A stretch of DNA of 7,072 bases from Chloroflexota bacterium. GTDB taxonomy: Bacteria > Chloroflexota > Anaerolineae > J102. The notes under the pieces were generated by a model. The model saw only the letters and a list, made by a program, of their open reading frames with translations. It did not search any database and was not told the DNA's origin. The position numbers and the translations under genes were made by a program. This document shows, in pieces, positions 1 through 4,871 of this stretch; the stretch's first letter is position 1, and each line of letters begins with the position of its first letter. The DNA lies in NCBI GenBank assembly GCA_003353825.1, contig PIVW01000307.1, forward strand, positions 1 to 7,072, written 5' to 3'.

Positions 1-374
1 TTGGCTGTCGATAAGACCTCCAAAGAAGTGACGAGCGTTTGCTGCTCTGCATCGACGACTTCTACCACATAATGGGGTGTTTCGGTGGGCATGGCAGTTT
101 TCAAGCGGATAGGGGTAGGCGCAACGGCCGTTTCCCCAATTTGCCACGTTGCCGCTGGTTCTTTTAAGTTGACGCCGACATCGGGATAAATTTCTCTGTG
201 GGTAACGGTAACCCCGGTTGTTGCGGTGAGGAAGCGCGGCATCGTTCGTGCATAATACCTGGGCCGCAGTTTGGGAATCAAGTCACGTGTAATAGCCGAA
301 CTCAGCTCGATGTGAAAACTGAGCCATTCTTTACCTTCGAGATAGGGGTCCATACCAGGAAATGGGGTAGGCAT
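1..374 (-). CDS. DUF4058 family protein, N-terminal part (runs off the left edge)
   Basis: An open minus-strand frame starts with ATG at 374 and is still open at base 1, giving 124 codons. It begins MPTPFPGMDPYLEG, the hallmark start of DUF4058 proteins, followed by W-x-x-FH (about residues 17-21), a YYAR motif (about 40-43), REIYPDVGV (about 60-68) and, at the edge, VTSLEVLSTA, where the family normally reads EVLSPANK. Family members are usually about 240-260 residues, so roughly half is visible. The start is supported by GGAGGA at 381-386, 6 nt upstream, and by an extended -10 about 40 nt upstream. The function of DUF4058 is unknown; the fold has been suspected to be nuclease-like, but nothing here proves activity. 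It is divergent from the MoaD-like gene and probably a single-gene unit, although its 3' neighbour is outside the window. Confidence 0.87.
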   Translation of the reverse strand, partial: MPTPFPGMDPYLEGKEWLSFHIELSSAITRDLIPKLRPRYYARTMPRFLTATTGVTVTHREIYPDVGVNLKEPAATWQIGETAVAPTPIRLKTAMPTETPHYVVEVVDAEQQTLVTSLEVLSTA

Positions 375-411
375 TTGCGTTCCTCCGACGGTTAACGATT
401 CCGAGGCGCTA

Positions 412-420
412 AGTATATCA
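412..420 (-). promoter_or_regulatory. Extended -10 promoter of the DUF4058 gene
   Basis: Read on the minus strand this is TGATATACT: TATACT matches the sigma70 -10 consensus at five of six positions and carries the TG of an extended -10. No good -35 lies at the standard distance, as is common for extended -10 promoters. Transcription would begin near 405, leaving a leader of about 30 nt that contains the GGAGGA ribosome site. Confidence 0.5.
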
Positions 421-630
421 TGAATCGCCTCTGAAAAGGTTGGCAATATCCGATACGCGGTATATGGTTCTGCGACCATGCAAGATTCACGGCGGAGATC
501 GTAGAGACATTGTACTCAAGCGCAGACGATAGGCCCTGGGGGATCATCGCATTTTGAGCCCGCCGCTTCCGGTATCCGTTCAAAAATGACTCAACGCTCC
601 ACAAGATAACGATAACTAAATCCACGCCAC

Positions 631-660
631 TTGTTTAGATTAGGTGATATTTGCTACAAT
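631..660 (+). promoter_or_regulatory. Sigma70-like promoter of the MoaD-like gene
   Basis: TTGTTT at 631-636 and TACAAT at 655-660 are 18 nt apart, and the -10 is preceded by TGC, which makes it an extended -10. The predicted transcript starts near 667. That rules out the upstream TTG at 651 as a start codon, since it lies inside the promoter, and supports ATG at 693 as the true start. Confidence 0.5.
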
Positions 661-692
661 CGCTAGATATCTATGAGGTTCAGATTTTCCCT

Positions 693-911
693 ATGCTAAT
701 TACAGTACGTGCATCCGGATCGCTTAAAGAACGTATACCTTCCGTTTTGATACTGGAAGACACAGCTACAGTTGGTGATGTTCTGACAAACCTAGCCTTA
801 CCTGGCGGGGAGGGGCTTGCTATCATAGTCAACGACCGCCTCGCTTATTGGGGCACAGTGTTACAGGAGGGCGATGTCTTACAACTGACACCCGTCCCCA
901 GTGGCGGATAA
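693..911 (+). CDS. MoaD/ThiS-type ubiquitin-like sulfur carrier protein
   Basis: This is a small beta-grasp protein of 72 residues. It opens with a beta strand (LITVRASGSLKER), continues with an acidic turn and helix (about 22-34, TVGDVLTNL) and the pair GLAIIVNDRLAYWGTVLQEGD (about 41-61, shown here only as a landmark), and ends LTPVPSGG. The terminal Gly-Gly is the signature of MoaD/ThiS carriers: the last glycine is adenylated by a MoaB/ThiF-type enzyme and then thiocarboxylated to donate sulfur. The gene lies directly upstream of an AOR-family oxidoreductase, so the likely role is building the dithiolene of its tungsten or molybdenum pterin; this is inferred from context. The frame could be extended to TTG at 651, but that codon overlaps the promoter. 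The ribosome site is weak (GAGG at 675-678, 14 nt away). A ThiS-like role in thiamine synthesis is less likely but not excluded. Confidence 0.85.
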   Translation: MLITVRASGSLKERIPSVLILEDTATVGDVLTNLALPGGEGLAIIVNDRLAYWGTVLQEGDVLQLTPVPSGG

Positions 912-914
912 GGA

Positions 915-993
915 CTTAGGACAAACTGACATGCAGAAATAAGTTCTGAACTGGCGGTGGACTTTTGTATGTTAGTGAATGTCCGGTCCTAAG
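915..993 (+). promoter_or_regulatory. Split inverted repeat in the MoaD-like/AOR spacer
   Basis: CTTAGGAC at 915-922 is exactly complementary to GTCCTAAG at 986-993. Just inside, ACTGACAT (925-932) and ATGTTAGT (969-976) pair with one mismatch, so the two halves could fold into a long interrupted stem. At the centre lies a tight dyad, AGTTC-T-GAACT (942-952), too tight for a hairpin but the right shape for a dimeric repressor site. The structure begins 3 nt after the MoaD-like stop codon and ends about 25 nt before the AOR -10. It could be a factor-independent terminator (no T-tract follows), an operator, or a structured RNA element. The role is unknown; the complementarity is seen directly. 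Confidence 0.4.
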
Positions 994-1015
994 CAATGCA
1001 CGTTAAAAACACTCA

Positions 1016-1024
1016 TGCTATAAT
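1016..1024 (+). promoter_or_regulatory. aor: Extended -10 promoter of the AOR gene
   Basis: TGCTATAAT contains a perfect TATAAT (1019-1024) with the TG extension. The hexamer 17 nt upstream (996-1001, ATGCAC) is a poor -35. The predicted start of transcription is near 1031, giving a short leader of about 26 nt with the ribosome site. AOR can therefore be transcribed apart from the MoaD-like gene, even though the two lie in the same direction only 145 nt apart. Confidence 0.55.
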
Positions 1025-1056
1025 TTCATCATAATTGATACTAAGGAGATTTTCTC

Positions 1057-2982
1057 ATGACAGTTGGCGGCGCCTGGGGCAAGCTACTTCATGTCGATCT
1101 GAGTGATGGTCGCACATGGATCGAACGCCCTTCTGACGATTTTTATCTCAAATTACTCGGTGGCCGAGCACTGGTCGCCTATTTAGTGCTGCGCGATATA
1201 CCTGCTGGCGCCGATCCTCTTGGCCCCGACAACCTGCTTGTCTTCGCCCCCGGTGTCTTGCAGGGCTCCAACCTACCTGGTAGCGGTCGACACGGTGTGG
1301 GCGCCAAAAGCCCCCTAACCGGGGCCATAGCGAGTTCGGAAGCAGGAGGCTGGTGGGGCCACGAGTTCAAACGGTCGGGCTTCGATGCACTTATCGTCCA
1401 TGGCAAAGCCGAAATGCCTGTGTATCTTTGGATTCATGACGGAGAGATCGAAATACGCCCCGCCGCTCAGCTTTGGGGCAAGGACACAGCGGATGTGGAA
1501 TGGGCGCTCCAGGATGAACTGAACGATAAAAAAATCCGGGTGGCACAATGCGGCGTGGCCGGCGAGAACGAGGTTCTTTACGCGTGTGTGATCCATGATT
1601 TCAATCGTGCGGCCGGGCGAGGTGGTTTGGGTGCGGTGATGGGGAGCAAATATCTCAGAGCTGTGGCCGTGCGCGGCACACTTAAAGTGCCCGTGGCAGA
1701 TCGTAAGCGCATGGCGCCGGTGATGAAGCAATTCGCCGACACCTACGAAGAAGATATGTCCTGGGCCATCAAGTGGGGCACACCGGGGGGGTTGATTGGT
1801 TTGAACAAATCCAGTGCCCTACCCACACGTAACTTCATGGACCACCACTTTGATGACGCTAAGAGCATCAGTGGCCAGCTCATGCACAGCACCATCCTCA
1901 TCGGACGGGATAACTGCATGGTTTGTCCGGTGAATTGCAAACAGGTAGTAGAGTATGAAGTTGGCGAGTATCCCGACAACCCCGCTATGAAATCGGAATT
2001 CTATGGTAAATTAAAAATCGACAAAACCTACGGGGGTCCCGAATATGAGTCTCTGGGCAGCCTGGGCAGCGCATGTGGCGTGAATGATCTGCTGGCTGTC
2101 TCCAAAGCCAATGAACTCACAGCCCGCTGGGGATTGGATAGCATTAGTGTGGGCATGACCATCGCCTATGTCATGGAATGTGTAGATCGGGGTTTGCTGA
2201 ATGCAGAACAAACACAAGGTTATCTGCCGACTTGGGGTGATGCCCAAGGTCTGCTGGATGGAGTCGACATGATCGCACATCGCCAGGGGTTTGGGGATAC
2301 CATGGCGCAGGGGAGTAAGTGGCTGGCCGAGTGGATCGGCAATGGCGCTGATGCCTACACAGTTGAAGTCAAGGGTCAGGAATTGCCCATGCATGAACCT
2401 CGCCTAAAAAACGCCCTTGGCGTTGGCTATGCTGTCGCCCCGGTAGGCGCCGACCACATGATGAACTTTCACGACACCGGCTACAGTCAGCCGGGCGGTG
2501 GCCTGGATCGAGTGGCCGAAGTGCAAGTATTCGAACCCATGCCGGCAAACGAACTCAGCCCCCGAAAAATGGAGCTATTCTTCCATGAAGTGAACTGGGC
2601 TCATGCTCAAGATTGTGCCCTGACCTGTCACTTTTACCCGTACAATTACGGCCAACTGGCTCAGGCCCTCAGTGGTGTCACCGGCCATGATTTCAGCCCT
2701 TTGGATCTGCTCACCGTGGGTGAGCGTGCACAGACCCTTTGCCGTCTCTTCAACAATCGCGAGGGGTTTAGTGTACAAGATGACCGCTTGCCGCGTCGCG
2801 TGATGAAGGCGTTTGAGGAGGGACCGTTACAAGGCATCGAAATTACGGATGAAGCCTTTAGCGCTGCTCGCGACTATTGGTACGGCTTGATGGGTTGGAC
2901 TGACAATGGCATCCCCACAAAGGAACGGCTTCAGCAACTCGGGCTTATGGAACTGTTACAGGATATGAAGATCCTCGCCTAA
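1057..2982 (+). CDS. aor: Aldehyde ferredoxin oxidoreductase family tungstoenzyme
   Basis: A complete 641-residue AOR-family protein. The family oxidises aldehydes to acids (or reduces acids) using a bis-pyranopterin tungsten centre and one [4Fe-4S] cluster, with ferredoxin as electron partner. The N-terminal cofactor domain (about 1-205) carries RHGVGAKSPLTGAI (78-91) and AAGRGGLGAVMGSKYL (185-200). The cluster ligands are C287-x2-C290-x3-C294 and, by position in DCALTCHF, C524. Other family landmarks are GGPEYESLGSLG (326-337), KGQELPMHEPR (439-449) and FNNREGFSVQDDRLPRR (565-581). The length is normal (about 600-640). AAGGAG at 1043-1048, 8 nt before ATG, fixes the start. The substrate cannot be read from the sequence; AOR, FOR and the less-studied WOR subfamilies share these motifs. 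No polyferredoxin-type small subunit or flavoprotein is adjacent, so the protein may act alone with a free ferredoxin. The MoaD-like gene upstream supports a tungsten or molybdenum pterin cofactor. Confidence 0.96.
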   Translation: MTVGGAWGKLLHVDLSDGRTWIERPSDDFYLKLLGGRALVAYLVLRDIPAGADPLGPDNLLVFAPGVLQGSNLPGSGRHGVGAKSPLTGAIASSEAGGWWGHEFKRSGFDALIVHGKAEMPVYLWIHDGEIEIRPAAQLWGKDTADVEWALQDELNDKKIRVAQCGVAGENEVLYACVIHDFNRAAGRGGLGAVMGSKYLRAVAVRGTLKVPVADRKRMAPVMKQFADTYEEDMSWAIKWGTPGGLIGLNKSSALPTRNFMDHHFDDAKSISGQLMHSTILIGRDNCMVCPVNCKQVVEYEVGEYPDNPAMKSEFYGKLKIDKTYGGPEYESLGSLGSACGVNDLLAVSKANELTARWGLDSISVGMTIAYVMECVDRGLLNAEQTQGYLPTWGDAQGLLDGVDMIAHRQGFGDTMAQGSKWLAEWIGNGADAYTVEVKGQELPMHEPRLKNALGVGYAVAPVGADHMMNFHDTGYSQPGGGLDRVAEVQVFEPMPANELSPRKMELFFHEVNWAHAQDCALTCHFYPYNYGQLAQALSGVTGHDFSPLDLLTVGERAQTLCRLFNNREGFSVQDDRLPRRVMKAFEEGPLQGIEITDEAFSAARDYWYGLMGWTDNGIPTKERLQQLGLMELLQDMKILA

Positions 2983-3003
2983 GGTTTTTCAAATCCTATG
3001 ATA

Positions 3004-3351
3004 TCAGACCCTGAGGGCGGACGCGCCCTCGGAATTCCTTACATTTTTTCTGGTTACGACCATCACTTCATTGCTACCCTTCTGGAACTCGTAGCCAACG
3101 GCACGGATATTACAAGTAAAACCCTCGCAGTCGAGTTGTGCGACCACCGGCTCCACATACCTAGATCGCCTGTCCCTCATATCTAACAAAGGGAATATCC
3201 TGATCCTCATAGCGACACGGCACATTTCTTTGATGGCACTGATGTAGAATGCCTCCGTGAGCAGTTCACTGTAAAGAAAGAAAAAATGAGAACAAAATGC
3301 CAGATCGGATTCTCCTTCTGCAAACGATAGATCAGACAGACTCTCTCTGAT
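3004..3351 (-). pseudogene. 5'-truncated class I SAM-dependent methyltransferase remnant
   Basis: The minus-strand frame from 3351 down to the stop at 3004 encodes about 115 residues that match the C-terminal half of a class I SAM-dependent methyltransferase. The order is LSFAEGESDLAFCSHFFF (the strand after the motif IV region), a helix with IKEMCRVA, RIFPLLD, and the last strand VGYEFQKGSNEVMVV. The N-terminal half with the SAM-binding glycine loop is missing: an in-frame TAG lies at 3352-3354 and a TGA at 3364-3366, and the kinase gene begins to occupy the strand at 3389. Family members are usually about 220-250 residues. The first ATG in frame (3225) lies in mid-domain and would give only 73 residues. 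After VVTRK, where such proteins normally end, the frame runs on through the AOR hairpin (NSEGASALRV). It is almost certainly a relic; the original substrate is unknown. Confidence 0.78.
3011..3049 (+). terminator. Possible terminator of the AOR gene
   Basis: A 9-bp stem (3011-3019 with 3024-3032, including one T-G pair) built on GAGGGCG/CGCCCTC with a GACG loop lies about 30 nt after the AOR stop. The run of six T (3044-3049) comes about 10 nt after the stem, later than in a classical intrinsic terminator, so termination is plausible but not certain. The stem overlaps the 3' end of the convergent methyltransferase remnant and encodes part of its unusual tail. Confidence 0.45.
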
Positions 3352-3374
3352 CTAAAGATAATGTCATGTTATCT
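3328..3374 (-). terminator. Two tandem hairpins after the kinase gene, possible terminator
   Basis: Read from the kinase stop (3389) downstream on the minus strand there are two hairpins. The first is AGATAA/TTATCT (arms 3369-3374 and 3356-3361, 7-nt loop). The second is a perfect 9-bp stem, TAGATCAGA/TCTGATCTA (arms 3346-3354 and 3328-3336, 9-nt loop), followed only by TCGTTTG. The stems are AT-rich and the T-tract is poor, so a terminator role is tentative. The second hairpin overlaps the first codons of the methyltransferase remnant and may mark the deletion joint. Confidence 0.35.
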
Positions 3375-3388
3375 GGCCTTTGGTCTAC

Positions 3389-4399
3389 TTAGATGCCGGT
3401 CCCAGCTTCTGCTTGCAAAAATTCCAGCAACCACCCTGGCACTGCATCGGCATACTCATCTTTGACGGCGCCTTTGAGATTGGCTATGGCCCGATGCCAG
3501 GTGAGCGCTCGATTGACCATCGCTATACGCTGAGCCAGTTCGAAAGCTTCGAGGAGTTGCTTCCGGGTACCGAAGCGAGCCCAGGGTTCCAGATAGGTGT
3601 CACGAAGACGAGCCAGTTCGGGGTGATCCTCTTCAAGATCGAGGACATAAGGCACAATCCGCAATACAACCAGGATAGTGAAGAAAGGATGGGCCACGCA
3701 ACTGTCACCCCAATCGAAGAAGCGATAATGGCCATTGCGTACGAAGATATTGGCGTCGTGAAAGTCACCATGATCCAGTGTCTCGGGCAGCCCATACGCG
3801 CCGAGTTCTTCACACATCTCGGTATATCGAGGGACGAGCGCCAGCAGGCTTCTGTAATCGGCGGAGCTAAGTCCATCTTGCTGGCCTATCAAGAGTGCCT
3901 CGGTATCGTCGAGAAGCTGTGCATAGAGCGAAGGCAACTGGCTCAGACGCCGGTCGAGTACCCCCAGTGTCAGGAGATCATCCAAACGATCGCACAGATC
4001 GATCTGGAGTTCGGCGTACGTCCGTAGAACAGAATGCCAGTGGCCGAAATCCCGATCCTCCTTGATCATCCCTCGTAATGGTGCTCCCCCATCTCTCATC
4101 AGTAACCATCGTCGGGACACATCCGCTGCCAGGAGTTCGGGCATAGTGTCGGGATACCACCGGGACAAGGAGAGGGTGAGGGCCGATTCATGTGCCAGCG
4201 TAGCATCGGTTGCTTTGAAGTAAAGATCGCCTTCCCGCGCGGGCACGCGTAGTACCGTTGACCAGGGTCGGATATGAGATTGCTCTATCGGTCGGCGCTG
4301 TGCGATACCCTGTTGCCGTAGCTCAGCTTGAATCCAGGCAGTCACCGTTTCCAGCCAATCCGCTTGCATCCACAGCAGTGTTCGATTTTGTTCTTGCAT
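3389..4399 (-). CDS. APH/choline-kinase-like phosphotransferase
   Basis: A complete 336-residue protein of the APH superfamily (protein-kinase-like fold), which transfers ATP gamma-phosphate to a small-molecule hydroxyl. The N-lobe has YFKA with K62 as the likely ATP-binding lysine and H70-E71 as the likely paired helix glutamate, then the hinge-like RRWLLMRDGG (96-105). The C-lobe has the Brenner motif LDHGDFHDANIFV (208-220), with D212 as catalytic base and N217 as metal ligand, and the DFG-equivalent FFDWGD (227-232), with D229 as metal ligand. All key residues are present, so it should be active. The substrate (aminoglycoside, choline, homoserine, sugar or other) cannot be told, and nothing points to antibiotic resistance. 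ATG at 4399 has no visible Shine-Dalgarno; M11 (4369) is an alternative without one either. A weak promoter lies about 50 nt upstream. It shares its strand with the repeat-protein gene but is 472 nt away, so it is probably a separate unit. Confidence 0.9.
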   Translation of the reverse strand: MQEQNRTLLWMQADWLETVTAWIQAELRQQGIAQRRPIEQSHIRPWSTVLRVPAREGDLYFKATDATLAHESALTLSLSRWYPDTMPELLAADVSRRWLLMRDGGAPLRGMIKEDRDFGHWHSVLRTYAELQIDLCDRLDDLLTLGVLDRRLSQLPSLYAQLLDDTEALLIGQQDGLSSADYRSLLALVPRYTEMCEELGAYGLPETLDHGDFHDANIFVRNGHYRFFDWGDSCVAHPFFTILVVLRIVPYVLDLEEDHPELARLRDTYLEPWARFGTRKQLLEAFELAQRIAMVNRALTWHRAIANLKGAVKDEYADAVPGWLLEFLQAEAGTGI

Positions 4400-4451
4400 A
4401 TTGATGTTGTTGGGTGTGATTGTCCGTTGGCTAACAGGTGTTTGGGTCTGG

Positions 4452-4480
4452 ACACTAGCATAGCCTCATTTTCTGGGCAA
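4452..4480 (-). promoter_or_regulatory. Weak candidate promoter of the kinase gene
   Basis: On the minus strand, TTGCCC (4475-4480) is followed after 17 nt by TAGTGT (4452-4457), with TGC directly before the -10 as in extended -10 promoters. The -10 matches consensus at only three of six positions. It would give a leader of about 45 nt. Confidence 0.25.
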
Positions 4481-4636
4481 CCTCATTCCCATAAGCAAAC
4501 AATTGCTACGTCGCAAGAGAACGGTTACCATACCACCATCACTACACGATGAGACGGGCATTTATGTCGAACTACCCAAGCGTCAGATCAACGGCGCGCC
4601 AACATCCTGATATTTTGGTGTTGTTTTTTAGTATTA

Positions 4637-4815
4637 ACCATTGGTGCTAGTTTTAGAGACAATTGCGGCCCAAAATTGGTCAAAGTTCCGACTTTATGCC
4701 GAAATTGGACATCTGCTCAGTCCGGTATTCAGCAAATACAGGATTTTACCGAATATTATTCGTCAGAATCGCATATCTGATTAATTTTCGAAGGTTTTTA
4801 ACTAGCACCATTGGT
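4637..4815. mobile_element. MITE-like element, 161 bp, with 9-bp flanking direct repeats
   Basis: ACCATTGGT occurs at 4637-4645 and again, in the same direction, at 4807-4815. Exactly between them lies a 161-bp AT-rich segment (4646-4806) that starts GCTAGTT and ends AACTAGC, a perfect 7-bp terminal inverted repeat. Together with the near-palindromic flank, the two ends form an 18-bp inverted repeat with one mismatch (4635-4652 and 4800-4817). The simplest reading is a non-autonomous insertion with a 9-bp target duplication. The segment has no coding frame. It contains a short internal repeat (CCAAAATTGG near 4669 and CCGAAATTGGAC near 4698). The alternative is one 18-bp inverted repeat forming a long hairpin without transposition. 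No matching transposase is in the window. Confidence 0.45.
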
Positions 4816-4871
4816 TATTAAACTGGCTACTGTTCGCGCCACTTTATCTGCTCAACCTGGATAACAGTTCT

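Larger units (their letters stand above)
375..692. other. Divergent intergenic region, 318 bp
   Basis: The region separates the minus-strand DUF4058 gene from the plus-strand MoaD-like gene. It holds the DUF4058 ribosome site and -10 on the left and the MoaD-like promoter on the right. A 77-codon minus-strand frame at 392-625 overlaps the DUF4058 promoter, resembles no family I know and has no ribosome site, so I treat it as non-coding. An imperfect inverted repeat (CATTTTGA at 550-557 with TCAAAAATG at 580-588) lies in the middle and has no assigned role. I see nothing else in it. Confidence 0.6.
4400..4871. other. 472-bp AT-rich spacer without a convincing gene
   Basis: The spacer lies between the kinase start and the repeat-protein stop. 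Its right half is the MITE-like element; its left half carries the candidate kinase promoter. A short plus-strand frame at 4464-4610 (48 codons, bounded by TAG at 4461, no ATG, only a TTG at 4503, no ribosome site) encodes a plausible-looking piece, VTIPPSLHDETGIYVELPKR. It matches no family I can name and could be the tail of a lost gene. I see no tRNA or other RNA gene. Confidence 0.55.

Noticed and set aside
198..395. 65-codon plus-strand frame at the left edge
   Set aside because: It is antisense to the DUF4058 N-terminus, which has clear family motifs and a ribosome site on the minus strand.
392..625. 77-codon minus-strand frame upstream of the DUF4058 gene
   Set aside because: It covers the DUF4058 extended -10, has no ribosome site and no recognisable motif.
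651..692. N-terminal extension of the MoaD-like protein to TTG at 651
   Set aside because: The TTG lies inside the promoter -10 region, and the extra 14 residues precede the normal first beta strand of the family.
2998..3186. 62-codon plus-strand frame after AOR
   Set aside because: It is the antisense of the methyltransferase remnant, whose family motifs are read on the minus strand.
3380..4027. 215-codon plus-strand frame opposite the kinase
   Set aside because: It lies wholly antisense to the kinase C-lobe, whose catalytic motifs are intact on the minus strand. It has no recognisable domain.
3389..4399. Reading the kinase as an aminoglycoside-resistance gene
   Set aside because: The APH fold motifs are shared by kinases for many small molecules, and nothing in the sequence or neighbourhood points to antibiotic substrates.
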